NCBI GenBank assembly: GCA_900543845.1
Contig: UQTD01000001.1
Span: 1-64,000, forward strand
Length of the DNA stretch: 64,000 bases
Direction: 5' to 3'
Source: an uncultured Collinsella sp.
GTDB lineage: Bacteria > Actinomycetota > Coriobacteriia > Coriobacteriales > Coriobacteriaceae
In this document: positions 26,587-35,884 of the stretch, piece by piece
Layout of the letters: each line of letters begins with the position of its first letter
Numbering within the stretch: position 1 is the stretch's first letter
The notes under the pieces: model-generated
Seen by the model: only the letters and a program-made list of their open reading frames with translations
Databases searched by the model: none
What the model was told of the DNA's origin: nothing
Position numbers and translations under genes: made by a program

Positions 26587-27030
26587 TCACCTTAGCTTGT
26601 CGAGCTCTTGCAGAAACTCATCGACGTCTTTGAAATCGCGATAGACCGAGGCAAAGCGGATGTAGGCCACTTTATCGATCTTGGCCAACCGCTTAAGAAC
26701 CATATCGCCCAGCTCATGGGACGTAACAGCCGTGAGCGTACGGGAGCGAAGCTCAACCTCAATATCGTCAATGATCTCGTTGAGCTTTTTAGTGTCGATA
26801 TCTCGCTTGATCGTGGCGCGCATCAAACCGACCAGCAGCTTATTGCGATCGAACCGTTGCTTGGATCCGTCTGACTTAATGACCTCGATAGGGTCTTCAC
26901 AACGCTCAAATGTCGTAAAGCGATAATTGCATGAGCAGCATTCGCGACGGCGCTTGATGGTGTTATTTGATTCCTGCATGCGGGAATCAACGACGCGGGT
27001 ATGTGCCTTGCCGCATTTGGGACAGCGCAT
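26587..27030 (-). CDS. nrdR: Transcriptional repressor NrdR
   Basis: 147 aa. It represses ribonucleotide reductase genes in response to ATP/dATP. The N-terminal zinc ribbon has Cys3, Cys6, Cys31 and Cys34 (MRCPKCG, ECCSC). The ATP-cone (about 48-138) includes [14 protein letters not shown]. No nrd gene is in the window. A GAGGAGG site precedes the ATG. Confidence 0.97.
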   Translation of the reverse strand: MRCPKCGKAHTRVVDSRMQESNNTIKRRRECCSCNYRFTTFERCEDPIEVIKSDGSKQRFDRNKLLVGLMRATIKRDIDTKKLNEIIDDIEVELRSRTLTAVTSHELGDMVLKRLAKIDKVAYIRFASVYRDFKDVDEFLQELDKLR

Positions 27031-27081
27031 GGTACCTCCTCTAAAACGATTACAAGGGTACCATGCGACGGTACTTAAATC

Positions 27082-27534
27082 TTAGGAACGTGCGGGAACT
27101 TTAAGATGCGCACCGGCATCGAGCGAGCCATGCTCCAGGTGATTGACGTTGCGGATCATATCAGAGGTCTCCTGCGTGGAAAGACCCTCAATCGGATGCT
27201 CCTGGGCTAGCGACCACAAGGAATCGCCAGACTGAACACGGACGGTCTTGTAGGTAACGTTGGATACCGACTCGGCATATGCGGCGTGACGAGCGCTGAA
27301 GATCGAGGTGGCAAGTACAAGGAAGAGCGTGAGCGCAACGGCCAGGGCGACAATCGTCGAAGCCTTTAGGGCAACGGGGGCCGAAGTCGTGGCGACGCAC
27401 TGGTTGCGGACGGGCTTGCCAGGCAGTGTTTGGAAACCAGATTGGCCGCCTTTAACAACCGTGAAAGCCGGCGCCGCAGGCGTCTCGAGCTTAAGGGCGA
27501 GGTTTCCCTGGACCATATCCGTTGCGTTCATCAT
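27082..27534 (-). CDS. LysM membrane protein, YneA/DivS-like SOS division inhibitor
   Basis: 150 aa. A cytosolic N-terminus (about 1-55) precedes one membrane segment (about 56-82) and a C-terminal LysM domain (about 96-147, VRVQSGDSLWSLA ... LKVPA). A LysM/TM protein divergent from lexA matches yneA of Bacillus, divS of Corynebacterium and Rv2719c of Mycobacterium, which delay division during the SOS response. Similarity is in architecture and position rather than close sequence, so the role is inferred. LexA boxes in the intergenic gap support SOS control. GAGGAG lies just before the ATG. Confidence 0.8.
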   Translation of the reverse strand: MMNATDMVQGNLALKLETPAAPAFTVVKGGQSGFQTLPGKPVRNQCVATTSAPVALKASTIVALAVALTLFLVLATSIFSARHAAYAESVSNVTYKTVRVQSGDSLWSLAQEHPIEGLSTQETSDMIRNVNHLEHGSLDAGAHLKVPARS

Positions 27535-27566
27535 GTTCTCCTCTCGCGTGTTTTGCTGAGAACAGT

Positions 27567-27596
27567 TTTATCAAGCCGCGCGGACAAAAATGTCTA
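27567..27596 (-). promoter_or_regulatory. Candidate promoter of the LysM gene
   Basis: On the leftward strand TAGACA (27591-27596), an 18-base spacer and GATAAA (27567-27572) lie about 33 bases before the start at 27534. LexA box 1 is immediately upstream of the -35. Confidence 0.45.
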
Positions 27597-27601
27597 GCGC
27601 G

Positions 27602-27615
27602 AGAACGAATGTTCG
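27602..27615. promoter_or_regulatory. LexA box 1 in the lexA/LysM divergent region
   Basis: AGAACGAATGTTCG matches the Gram-positive CGAAC-N4-GTTCG consensus at all but the first base, with perfect GAAC/GTTC half-sites. Confidence 0.8.
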
Positions 27616-27629
27616 GTTATTATTATCTT

Positions 27630-27643
27630 CGAACAGTTGTTCC
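27630..27643. promoter_or_regulatory. LexA box 2
   Basis: CGAACAGTTGTTCC matches CGAAC-N4-GTTCG except at the last base, 15 bases from box 1. Confidence 0.8.
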
Positions 27644-27657
27644 TGTCAAGCAATAAT

Positions 27658-27671
27658 CGAACATTTGTTTG
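27658..27671. promoter_or_regulatory. LexA box 3
   Basis: CGAACATTTGTTTG is a CGAAC-N4-GTTTG site, 23 bases before the lexA start codon. It would let LexA repress its own gene. Confidence 0.7.
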
Positions 27672-27694
27672 ACATTGGCAGAGAGGATCCCCTG

Positions 27695-28339
27695 ATGGCT
27701 CGCAAAATTACCAAGCGTCAGCAGCAGATTTACGACTTCATCAAGGAATATCAGCAGGAGAAGGGCTATCCGCCCAGTGTGCGCGAGATGGCATCGGCCG
27801 TAGGCCTCTCCTCCCCCAGCACGGTGCATGCTCATCTCTCTGCCCTGGAGGCTCGAGGGCTGCTCAAGCGCGATGCCACCAAGCCTCGCGCCCTAGAGCT
27901 TTTTGATGAGGACGGATCCTCCGTCTCGATTTCCAAATCCGATGAACCCACAGCGCCCCGCGGAACGGTCTCACTGCCGCTCGTCGGTCGCGTCGCGGCT
28001 GGGATTCCCATTCTGGCCGAGCAAAATATCGAGGACACCTTTACCATCCCGACCGAAATCGCCACAGACCAGGGCTCCTTTATCCTTGAAGTGCACGGCA
28101 ACTCAATGATCAATGTCGGCATCTACAACGGTGACTACATTATCGTTCGCGAGCAAAAGAGCGCCATGAACGGCGAAATCGTCGTGGCCATGATCGATGG
28201 CTCGGCGACCGTCAAGACGTTCTACAAGGAGCAGGGGCGCGTGCGCCTGCAGCCTGAGAACGACACCATGGAGCCCATCTATGCGACGAACCCCGTTATT
28301 TTGGGTAAGGTTGTCGGATTAATGCGCCGGTTCTCGTAA
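27695..28339 (+). CDS. lexA: LexA repressor
   Basis: 214 aa SOS repressor. The N-terminal winged helix-turn-helix (about 1-65) reads RQQQIYDFI and PPSVREMASAVGLSSPSTVHAHL. The C-terminal S24 autopeptidase domain has the cleavage site Ala102-Gly103, the nucleophile Ser137 (GNSM) and the general base Lys174 (ATVK). The ATG at 27695 is preferred because an in-frame upstream start falls in the LexA boxes. The stop shares one base with the next start. Confidence 0.97.
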   Translation: MARKITKRQQQIYDFIKEYQQEKGYPPSVREMASAVGLSSPSTVHAHLSALEARGLLKRDATKPRALELFDEDGSSVSISKSDEPTAPRGTVSLPLVGRVAAGIPILAEQNIEDTFTIPTEIATDQGSFILEVHGNSMINVGIYNGDYIIVREQKSAMNGEIVVAMIDGSATVKTFYKEQGRVRLQPENDTMEPIYATNPVILGKVVGLMRRFS

Positions 28340-29043
28340 TGCAAAAACGCATCACCATATTTGATACCATCCGCGGGTTTACGATGCTATCGATGGCAGG
28401 TTTTCACGCCTGCTACGATTTGGCCTACCTATATGGATGGGATATGCCATGGTTTACCGAAACGGTTTTCCAGGATATCTGGCGCGCTAGTATCAGCTGG
28501 GTATTTTTGTTTATCGCCGGTTGGATGTGCACGCTCTCGCGCAATAACGTTAAGCGCGCCCTCAAATACGCGGCCGCAGCCTTGATCGTATGGATTGCAA
28601 CTACACTGGTATCAGTCGACGATTCGGTAAACTTTGGCATCATTTATTGCATGGCGGCGTGCACCGCGGTGGTTGCACTCACCCGTCCGTTACTCCAAAA
28701 ATTACCGGGCTCGTGGGGCATCGCAGTATGCCTTGTTCTTTTTACCCTAACCTGGGGCATTCCAAAGGCGGTCTACCCACTCCCCTACCTGGCATGGCTT
28801 GGATTCCCGGGCCCGGATTTTGTTTCGGGAGACTACTATCCGCTCATTCCATTTGTCTTTATGTACCTTACCGGCTTCTTTACTGCCCAGGCAGCACAAG
28901 CATCAAGCCACGAAGCGCCGGCATGGGCATACGCCAATCCCATCCCGGCGCTCGCAGTCCTCGGTCGGCATGCCTTACCGTTCTACCTACTCCATCAGCC
29001 TGTCATTCTAGGCGTGCTAGAGCTCGTTTACTCCGTACGATAG
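28339..29043 (+). CDS. DUF1624 / heparan-alpha-glucosaminide N-acetyltransferase-like membrane protein
   Basis: 234 aa with about seven hydrophobic segments. The N-terminus (FDTIRGFTMLSMAGFHACYDL) is the DUF1624 opening, with the Arg and His typical of membrane acyltransferases of the HGSNAT/YeiB group. The family is thought to acylate sugars or cell-wall polymers, but the substrate is unknown. Translational coupling to lexA suggests co-transcription with it. Its 3' end overlaps the convergent hflX gene by 16 bases with no terminator between them. Confidence 0.85.
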   Translation: MQKRITIFDTIRGFTMLSMAGFHACYDLAYLYGWDMPWFTETVFQDIWRASISWVFLFIAGWMCTLSRNNVKRALKYAAAALIVWIATTLVSVDDSVNFGIIYCMAACTAVVALTRPLLQKLPGSWGIAVCLVLFTLTWGIPKAVYPLPYLAWLGFPGPDFVSGDYYPLIPFVFMYLTGFFTAQAAQASSHEAPAWAYANPIPALAVLGRHALPFYLLHQPVILGVLELVYSVR

Positions 29044-30317
29044 CGCTCAAGACGCGGCGCGATTCGGGCCGGCATCTTTGCCACAATGCGAACGCCGTCC
29101 TCTAGATATTCCTCATGCAGAAGGGTTCCCTGCTCATGTACCAGCGTAATGAGGGCGCCCTCGCGATACGGGATATCAGCGGAGAGCAACACATCGGTGG
29201 CAGCCGCCTCACGAGCAATTCGGTCGACGAGATCGTCGAGCCCCTCGCCTGTCTGGGCCGAGAACAACACGGCCTCGGGATAGCGACGACGGAAACTCAA
29301 TCGATCGACGCTATCGAGTAGGTCGATTTTATTGAACACCGTAAGCGTCAAACGCTCACCGGCACCGATCTCGTCAAGAACGCGATCGACTGCCTCGAGC
29401 TGGCGCTCGTAGTCCTCGTCAGAGGCATCCACAACTTTAAGGATCAGGTCGGCACCAAGGACCTCGGACAGTGTGGACTTAAAGGCATCAACGAGACCAT
29501 GCGGTAGCTTTTGAATAAAGCCAACCGTATCGGTAATGGTCATACCACGACCGCCGGGCAAGCGATACGAGCGCGTAGTCGGATCGAGCGTGGCAAACAA
29601 TTTGTCCTGTGAAAGCACTGTAGACCCGGTCAGGCGATTGAGCAACGTCGACTTACCGGCATTGGTATAACCGGCTAAGGCAACGCGAAACGCCGGCGAC
29701 TCGATACGACTCTTTGACTGGACATCTCGGCGCTGTTCAACCTGCTTAAGCTCGCGACGAAGCGCGGCAATCTTGTTGCGAATCAAACGTCGGTCAACCT
29801 CGAGCTGGCTTTCGCCCTGGCCAAAGCGCGAACCAATGCCACCGCGTGTCTGCTCTTTAGCAAGATGGCTCCACATACCGCGCAAGCGAGGCAACAGATA
29901 CTGCAATTGGGCTAGCTGCACCTGCAGGCGGCCCTCACGGGTCTGAGCGTGCAGGCCAAAGATATCGAGAATCAACGCCGTGCGGTCGATAATCTTAACC
30001 GGTTCGCCCACGGCTTTCTCAAGATAAGACTGCTGCGAGGGCGTTAAATCGTCGTCGAAGATAACAACATCGACATTCATACGATGCACGAGCCCGCAAA
30101 GCTCCTCAACCTTACCGGAGCCGATAAACGATTTTGGATATGGCTTAACCAGACGCTGCGACAAACGCGCCACGCACTGGGCGCCAGCCGTATGGGCCAG
30201 GCGCTCAAGCTCGTCAAGCGAACGATCGAGCGGCCAGGCGTTATCGCGCCACTCAACTCCGACAAGAACGGCACGTTCGGGCTCAGGCGCCGTGGGAACG
30301 AGGGGAAACCGAGCCAT
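29028..30317 (-). CDS. hflX: Ribosome-associated GTPase HflX
   Basis: 429 aa. HflX splits stalled ribosomes. The N-terminal domain (about 1-195) includes ERAVLVGVEW and the glycine-rich stretch RGGIGSRFGQGESQLEVDRR. The G domain has GYTNAGKSTLLN, DTVGFI and FNKIDL. It begins 1 base into the miaA stop, the classic miaA-hflX coupling. Confidence 0.96.
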   Translation of the reverse strand: MARFPLVPTAPEPERAVLVGVEWRDNAWPLDRSLDELERLAHTAGAQCVARLSQRLVKPYPKSFIGSGKVEELCGLVHRMNVDVVIFDDDLTPSQQSYLEKAVGEPVKIIDRTALILDIFGLHAQTREGRLQVQLAQLQYLLPRLRGMWSHLAKEQTRGGIGSRFGQGESQLEVDRRLIRNKIAALRRELKQVEQRRDVQSKSRIESPAFRVALAGYTNAGKSTLLNRLTGSTVLSQDKLFATLDPTTRSYRLPGGRGMTITDTVGFIQKLPHGLVDAFKSTLSEVLGADLILKVVDASDEDYERQLEAVDRVLDEIGAGERLTLTVFNKIDLLDSVDRLSFRRRYPEAVLFSAQTGEGLDDLVDRIAREAAATDVLLSADIPYREGALITLVHEQGTLLHEEYLEDGVRIVAKMPARIAPRLERYRTE

Positions 30318-31255
30318 TAGGCCGCCTCGATACGGTGAAGGATGTCCTCAACGACCTCATCGATCGTAAACTCGTCCATATCGAACCACACGATGCGGTC
30401 ATCGCGTTTAAACCACGAAAGCTGACGCTTGGCATAGCGACGCGAACGAATCTTGATGAGTTCGCGAGCCTCATCCATAGAAATCACGCCGTTAAAGGCA
30501 TCGATAATCTCTTTATAGCCAATCGCCTGCATCGAAGTCAGGGCATCTCCCAGCCCCTTGTCCATAAGACCACGAACCTCATCAACAAGACCCTGCTCAA
30601 ACATCAGATCGACGCGAAGGTTAATGCGCTCGTAAAGCGCCTCGCGATTACGCATCAATCCAAACCACAGAGCGTGATAATGCTCGCGCGGAACACTGAA
30701 CTGCGACTTTTGCTGCGCGTAGGACACACCATCATCGTGCATTTCGAGCGCGCGAATCACGCGGCGAACATTATGGGGGTGGATGACCGCAGCGGACTCG
30801 GGGTCACGCTCGGCAAGCAGCGCATGCAGCGCTTCCTTGCCAATGCGTTCGGCAAGCTCCTGATAGCCCGCGCGGCGATCGTCCTCAAGCTCGCCCGAGG
30901 GAAAATCCATCTCATCCAGGGCGGCCTTGAGATACAAGCCTGTACCCCCGCAAAACACCGGTAGGCGGCCCTCGCCCAGCAAGCGCTCAACATGCACACG
31001 AGCGTCTGCCTGATACAGCGCTGCAGAATATGCAACACCGGGTTCAACAATATCGACCAGGCGCAGGGGCACACAACATTCCTCAGGCGCCATCTTTGCC
31101 GTGCCGATATCCATACCTCGATAGATTTGCATCGCATCACACGACAGCACTTCGGACGAAAGGCGAGCCGCCAAACGATCTGCGACATCACTTTTACCAA
31201 CCGCCGTCGGACCGACAATCGCAACGGCGGAAAGACCTGCCCCGGGAGAAATCAT
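30317..31255 (-). CDS. miaA: tRNA dimethylallyltransferase
   Basis: 312 aa. It adds the isopentenyl group to A37 of tRNAs reading U-starting codons; MiaB, encoded just upstream, then methylthiolates it. The P-loop is GPTAVGKSD, followed by SCDAMQIYRGMDIGTAK, FCGGTGLYLKA and NVRRVIRALEM. The ATG at 31255 overlaps the miaB stop in a TAATG. Confidence 0.96.
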   Translation of the reverse strand: MISPGAGLSAVAIVGPTAVGKSDVADRLAARLSSEVLSCDAMQIYRGMDIGTAKMAPEECCVPLRLVDIVEPGVAYSAALYQADARVHVERLLGEGRLPVFCGGTGLYLKAALDEMDFPSGELEDDRRAGYQELAERIGKEALHALLAERDPESAAVIHPHNVRRVIRALEMHDDGVSYAQQKSQFSVPREHYHALWFGLMRNREALYERINLRVDLMFEQGLVDEVRGLMDKGLGDALTSMQAIGYKEIIDAFNGVISMDEARELIKIRSRRYAKRQLSWFKRDDRIVWFDMDEFTIDEVVEDILHRIEAA

Positions 31256-32625
31256 TAGCGCGGCTCGCCCACAACGGATCCGGACAGATACCACGTCTTG
31301 GCAACGTCAACGTCAACATCGACAATCTTGCCAATCAGCTGATCGATGCTGTAGCCCGCGGGAATCGGTGCATGAACGGTCTGATTCTTAGGACTCTTGC
31401 CCAGCAGCACCGCGTCATTCTTTTTGCTCGTACCCTCAATAAGCGCCGGCACAACGGTATGGAGCTCACCTTGGTTATACTCGTGCGCCGTGGTCTCGAT
31501 AACCTTCACCAGACGGTTGAATCGCTCAAGAATCACCTCATGCGGGGTGGGATCGTCAATCTCGGCTGCCGGAGTACCGGCGCGCTTGGAATAGATAAAC
31601 GTATAGGCCTGAGCGTAACGGACCGTCTCGGCGAGCGAGAGCGTCTGCTCAAAGTCTTCCTCGGTCTCGCCGGGGAAGCCCACGATGATATCGGTCGAAA
31701 GCGCGATATTGGGCATGCGATTGCGGATGCGATCGACGAGCCCCAGATAATCCTCGCGCGTATAGCGACGATTCATCTCTTTAAGGATGCGCGTCGAGCC
31801 CGACTGAACTGCCAGGTGTAGCTGCGGCATGACGGCAGGCGTCTCGGCCATAGCGTCGATAGTCTCGGGCAGCAGGTCTTTGGGGTGCGAGGAAGTAAAG
31901 AAGATGCGCTCCACACCCGTATCGCCCACGGCACGCAACAGGTCGGCAAAGCGCGGCTTGCCAAACAGATCGCGACCATAGGAGTTGACGTTTTGACCCA
32001 GAAGCGTGATCTCGCGCACGCCCTGGCGTACCAGACCGGTCACCTCGTCGACAATCTCATCGAAAGGACGGCTTTTTTCGCGACCGCGCACATACGGCAC
32101 GATGCAATAGGTGCAGAAGTTATTACAGCCCGTCATAATGGGAACCCAGGCGTGATACTGCGTCTCACGATGCCACGGCATGCTCATCGCATCCGTGTCC
32201 TCGTGCTCATTGGTGCGAATATGGCGCTTGCCGTCCAAGAATGCCTCGGCAATGAGCTCGGCCATATGCGCGATGGAATGCGTGCCAAAGATAACATTGA
32301 CGTTATCGACATTGGTGAGCAGACCCTCGCCGTCACGCTGCGCGATGCAGCCGCCCACGGCGACCACGCGCTTACCCGAGGGCGAAGGCGGGAGGCTCTT
32401 ACAAGAGTTGCACTGACCGTACAGACGGGTGTCAGCGGCCTCACGAACGCAGCACGTCATGAACACGACAATGTCAGCATGCTCCGGATCGAGCGCCATG
32501 AGGCAGCCATATGAGTCGAGCAGACCACTCACGCGCTCGGAGTCGTGCTGATTCATCTGACAGCCAAAGGTGCGGATAAAGTAGGTTTTACCGGCAAGAA
32601 TATCGCGTACGGAACCCTGGTCCAT
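31255..32625 (-). CDS. miaB: tRNA-2-methylthio-N6-dimethylallyladenosine synthase
   Basis: 456 aa radical SAM methylthiotransferase acting on the product of MiaA. The N-terminal UPF0004 domain (TFGCQMNQHDSERVSG) holds the first Fe-S cluster cysteines. The radical SAM CxxxCxxC motif is GCNNFCTYC, and a C-terminal TRAM domain covers about 385-450. The ATG at 32625 is preferred to a TTG at 32676 on family alignment. It is one of three methylthiotransferases here, with rimO and mtaB. Confidence 0.96.
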   Translation of the reverse strand: MDQGSVRDILAGKTYFIRTFGCQMNQHDSERVSGLLDSYGCLMALDPEHADIVVFMTCCVREAADTRLYGQCNSCKSLPPSPSGKRVVAVGGCIAQRDGEGLLTNVDNVNVIFGTHSIAHMAELIAEAFLDGKRHIRTNEHEDTDAMSMPWHRETQYHAWVPIMTGCNNFCTYCIVPYVRGREKSRPFDEIVDEVTGLVRQGVREITLLGQNVNSYGRDLFGKPRFADLLRAVGDTGVERIFFTSSHPKDLLPETIDAMAETPAVMPQLHLAVQSGSTRILKEMNRRYTREDYLGLVDRIRNRMPNIALSTDIIVGFPGETEEDFEQTLSLAETVRYAQAYTFIYSKRAGTPAAEIDDPTPHEVILERFNRLVKVIETTAHEYNQGELHTVVPALIEGTSKKNDAVLLGKSPKNQTVHAPIPAGYSIDQLIGKIVDVDVDVAKTWYLSGSVVGEPR

Positions 32626-32688
32626 GTGTAAAAGTCCTAACGAGGTGGAATAGGCGGAATCAAAGAGGGCGGGCAAAGAGTAAACAAT

Positions 32689-33006
32689 CTATGCCACAGG
32701 CTTAACGTCGTCCGTCACAACGTTATCCATAGCAGCTCGATTAATCTGATGAACGTAAATAGAAAGACGGATGGCCGTGCGCGACTCCCCGTTGATGAGG
32801 ATGTCGGAGAACACCGGCGCGCAGGAGATATCAAACCCGGTCGGAATCAAAAATCCGCGTGCAATGGCCACAGCCTTAATGGCCTGGTTGACGGCACCCG
32901 CGCCGACGCACTGAATATTGACGGGAACGCCATCTTTGACCATGCCGGCAATGGCGCCGGCAACGGACGCGGGCGATGATTTGCTTGATACCTTCAGGCA
33001 ATCCAT
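32689..33006 (-). CDS. spoVS: Stage V sporulation protein S family
   Basis: 105 aa. The compact Alba-like fold sequence is recognisable: LKVSSKSSPASVAGAIAGMV, VNIQCVGAGAVNQAIKA and GFDISCAPVFSDI. It extends about 18 residues past the usual 86. SpoVS affects septation and sporulation in Bacillus, and homologues also exist in non-spore-formers. It lies downstream of rny, a conserved neighbourhood. A strong AGGAG site supports the start. Confidence 0.94.
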   Translation of the reverse strand: MDCLKVSSKSSPASVAGAIAGMVKDGVPVNIQCVGAGAVNQAIKAVAIARGFLIPTGFDISCAPVFSDILINGESRTAIRLSIYVHQINRAAMDNVVTDDVKPVA

Positions 33007-33080
33007 GAAGAAACTCCTGCGTTTAAAAGTACGTTTTAACTGCAATAACTGTAACGTAGCGAACGGACTCGGTAAAGATG

Positions 33081-34166
33081 CTATTCCTCTTTGGCAAGAT
33101 CGAACGTCACAGTGATGCGATCACGCGAAACACGAATCTTGGGGTCGCCGCAAAGGTTGAGATAGTACCGCGATGCAAGATCGTTAAAGTCGCGCTCCAC
33201 TGCTCGCGAGAACTGCGCCATGTCGTCCTTGGCGATACGCAGCCCGCGACGATCTTTGGCAAGATCAACCGGAGCAGACGCATGTGAGGACGAATCGCGC
33301 TCGCGTAGCAGGCGTGCGGTCACACCGCGAACGGGCTTAATCTGGCCCGCCAAAATACGATGCGCAGTACGCTCGGACATCTCAAGGCCCAAACCCGAAC
33401 AGATACGGATAAAGTCTTCCGCATCCGAAGCAAGACCCAGGCGATCGACCACCGGAAGCTCGGCTTCGTCATCGATAAACAAAAGACGAGAAGCATCGAG
33501 GCGACTGGACGCCTGCGCATGCAGCGTCGCGGCGATCTCGGACGGTGACCCCAGATAGACATCACAGGCGCGCAGCTCCTCGAGGGCAAACTCGCAGGCG
33601 GCGCGAATGATGTTGTGAGGGCCGCGGGCGCAGACATAGTGACCATCCTCGTCCTTCACGGCCTGAGGCCAGCTGGACTGATCGGCGCGCTCGCCAAGGC
33701 GGTCGGTAGCGACGCTCACCTTAAAGACCGAGCCAAGGTCAACATCCGATGCGACAACGCGCGCCTCATCGGTGTTCTGCTTAATCGAGAACAATGCCAT
33801 GCCTCGACCGTGAACACCCCAACGATCCATCTTCATGCTCTCGAGCTTGGAGGTAACGCGGGCATCGAAGATGCGCTCCTGCATATCCCGCGGCACGCCC
33901 GAGCCGTTATCCAAAAAGACGAGCGTACGGACGCCATCTTCCTTGGTCGTGGCGAGATAGACCTTATCGGCACCGGCATCACGAGCGTTGCGCAGCATTT
34001 CGATGACAATATCCTCGACATGCTGGATGTCGTGCTTCGCCTGGCGCCGCTCGGCCTCCGAAACGCGGAGGCGGACATACCCCTCGCCAAGGTTCTCCTC
34101 GACGCGAAGGTTGCCCTCCCCCGACATCGACGCGATAAATGAGATGAGCTCGTTCGCGTCGTTCAT
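33081..34166 (-). CDS. GHKL-fold ATP-binding protein of unknown function
   Basis: 361 aa. The N-terminal half is a GHKL ATPase: N box EMLRNARDAG (Glu56, Asn60), G1 box FLDNGSGVP (Asp86) and G2 box HGRGMALFSI (about 119-127). This recalls MutL/Hsp90/histidine-kinase ATP sites, but no phosphoacceptor or receiver domain is present. The C-terminal half (about 190-361) is mixed helical with no motif I recognise. It starts 1 base after the rny stop and is followed by spoVS, so it is probably co-expressed with RNase Y. The function is unknown. Confidence 0.8.
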   Translation of the reverse strand: MNDANELISFIASMSGEGNLRVEENLGEGYVRLRVSEAERRQAKHDIQHVEDIVIEMLRNARDAGADKVYLATTKEDGVRTLVFLDNGSGVPRDMQERIFDARVTSKLESMKMDRWGVHGRGMALFSIKQNTDEARVVASDVDLGSVFKVSVATDRLGERADQSSWPQAVKDEDGHYVCARGPHNIIRAACEFALEELRACDVYLGSPSEIAATLHAQASSRLDASRLLFIDDEAELPVVDRLGLASDAEDFIRICSGLGLEMSERTAHRILAGQIKPVRGVTARLLRERDSSSHASAPVDLAKDRRGLRIAKDDMAQFSRAVERDFNDLASRYYLNLCGDPKIRVSRDRITVTFDLAKEE

Positions 34167-34167
34167 G

Positions 34168-35718
34168 TTATTTAGCGATATCGACAGCGCGGCTCTCGCG
34201 AATCACGACGACGCGCACCTGACCGGGATACTCCATCTCTTCCTCGATCTGATGGGCGATGTCATGAGCCAAGACCGTGGACTGAGCATCGGAGATCTTG
34301 TCCGGCTGAACCATGACGTGGACCTCGCGACCAGCCTGCATGGCATAGGTACGCTCGACGCCGTCATGGGAATTGGCGATCTCCTCGAGCTTCTCAAGGC
34401 GCTTGATGTAATTCTCGGCCGATTCGCGACGGGCACCGGGGCGAGAGGCAGAAACGGCATCGGCAGCCTGGACCAGAACATCGAGCACCGTGTTGGGGTC
34501 GACGTCGGCGTGGTGAGCCTCGATAGCGTGAACGATAACGGGCTTCTCGCCATAGCGACGGGCGAGCTCGGCGCCGATAACGGCATGCGGACCCTCGACA
34601 TCATGGTCGATAGCCTTGCCAAGATCGTGCAGCAATCCGGCACGCTTGGCGGTCACAACGTCCAGACCAAGCTCGGAAGCCATCACGCCGCACAGGTCAG
34701 AAACCTCGAGGGAATGTTGGAGTACATTCTGACCAAACGAGGTGCGGTAGCGAAGAGCACCCAGGGTCTTAACGATCTCGGGATGCAGATCGTGGATACC
34801 GGTATCGAAGGCAGCCTGTTCGCCAGCCTCGCGCACGCGCTGTTGAACCAAGTCGGCGGCCTTGTGATACATCTCCTCGATGCGGGCAGGATGAATGCGT
34901 CCGTCAGCAATAAGGTTCTCGAGGGCGACGCGGGCGGTCTCGCGACGGACCGGATCGAAGCTCGAAAGCACGACGGTCTCAGGCGTGTCGTCGATCACAA
35001 GGTTGACGCCGGAAACCTGCTCGAAGGTGCGGATGTTGCGACCCTCGCGGCCGATGATGCGACCCTTGAGGTCATCGGAAGGAATGTGCACGGAGGTAAC
35101 GGTAACCTCGGCGGTGTGGTCGGCGGCGCAGCGCTGAATCGCCAGGGACAAGATCTCCTGAGCGGTCTTGTGGCACTCGGCGCGAACCTGCTGCTCGGAC
35201 TCGCGGATGATCGTGGCGGCCTCGTGGGTAACCTCGCCGCGAACCTTGTCGAGGAGCTCCTTGTGAGCGTCCTCGCGGGTCAGGTCGGCGATGCGCTCGA
35301 GCTCCGAGGTCTGCTTGGCGCAGAGCTCCTCAAGCTCGCGGGAGCGCTTCTCGACCTGGCCAGCCTGACTGGACAGCTGATGCTCGCGCTTGTCGAGGGC
35401 ATCGTTGCGGCGATCGAGGGACTCCTCGCGCTGCATCACGCGGTTCTCGAGCGTACGAATCTCACTCTTACGCTGCTTGTCCTCGGCCTCGGCAGCCTGC
35501 TTGTTCTTGATAATCTCTTCCTTGGCCTCAAGCAGAGCCTCTTTTTTGAGGGTCTCGGCCTGACGCTTTGCATCACCGATTAGGGACTCAGCCTGTGCGT
35601 GAGCCGACTGGATCTTTTCGTCGGCCTCGTGAAGACTACCCTGCTTGGCGGTGCGCATGTAGGCAATGGCGGCGATGGCACCCAAAACGATGCCAACGAG
35701 CGCTGCAATGATAGGCAT
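34168..35718 (-). CDS. rny: Ribonuclease Y
   Basis: 516 aa membrane-anchored endoribonuclease that initiates mRNA decay. One N-terminal membrane segment (about 3-20) precedes a long coiled coil (about 25-200), a KH domain (near 205-270, [13 protein letters not shown]) and an HD domain with HDLGKAIDH. The ATG at 35718 is chosen because AAGGAG lies 5 bases upstream; an in-frame GTG two codons earlier is too close to that site. With rnj and pnp in the window, three major RNA decay enzymes are encoded. Confidence 0.96.
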   Translation of the reverse strand: MPIIAALVGIVLGAIAAIAYMRTAKQGSLHEADEKIQSAHAQAESLIGDAKRQAETLKKEALLEAKEEIIKNKQAAEAEDKQRKSEIRTLENRVMQREESLDRRNDALDKREHQLSSQAGQVEKRSRELEELCAKQTSELERIADLTREDAHKELLDKVRGEVTHEAATIIRESEQQVRAECHKTAQEILSLAIQRCAADHTAEVTVTSVHIPSDDLKGRIIGREGRNIRTFEQVSGVNLVIDDTPETVVLSSFDPVRRETARVALENLIADGRIHPARIEEMYHKAADLVQQRVREAGEQAAFDTGIHDLHPEIVKTLGALRYRTSFGQNVLQHSLEVSDLCGVMASELGLDVVTAKRAGLLHDLGKAIDHDVEGPHAVIGAELARRYGEKPVIVHAIEAHHADVDPNTVLDVLVQAADAVSASRPGARRESAENYIKRLEKLEEIANSHDGVERTYAMQAGREVHVMVQPDKISDAQSTVLAHDIAHQIEEEMEYPGQVRVVVIRESRAVDIAK

Positions 35719-35744
35719 GCTCACTCCTTTTTATGGATTCGTTA

Positions 35745-35779
35745 CACAACAAAGCGAACCGTCCTTACGAACGGCTCGC
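35745..35779 (-). terminator. Terminator-like hairpin in the rny leader
   Basis: On the leftward strand a 9-bp stem (GCGAGCCGT/ACGGTTCGC, one G-T pair) with an 8-base loop is followed by TTTGTTGTG. It lies between the rny promoter candidate and the rny start, so it could end recX readthrough or attenuate rny. Confidence 0.55.
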
Positions 35780-35884
35780 GACATTTGAGTAATATGGGCG
35801 CAGCTTATGCGGGTCGGATACAGATAAACATATAAACAAACTCATCAAAGATGAGCACATATCACAAAGCAAATGACAGTATTT

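Noticed and set aside
32689..33006. Evidence of sporulation from spoVS
   Set aside because: spoVS homologues occur in many non-spore-formers, and no other sporulation gene is in the window.
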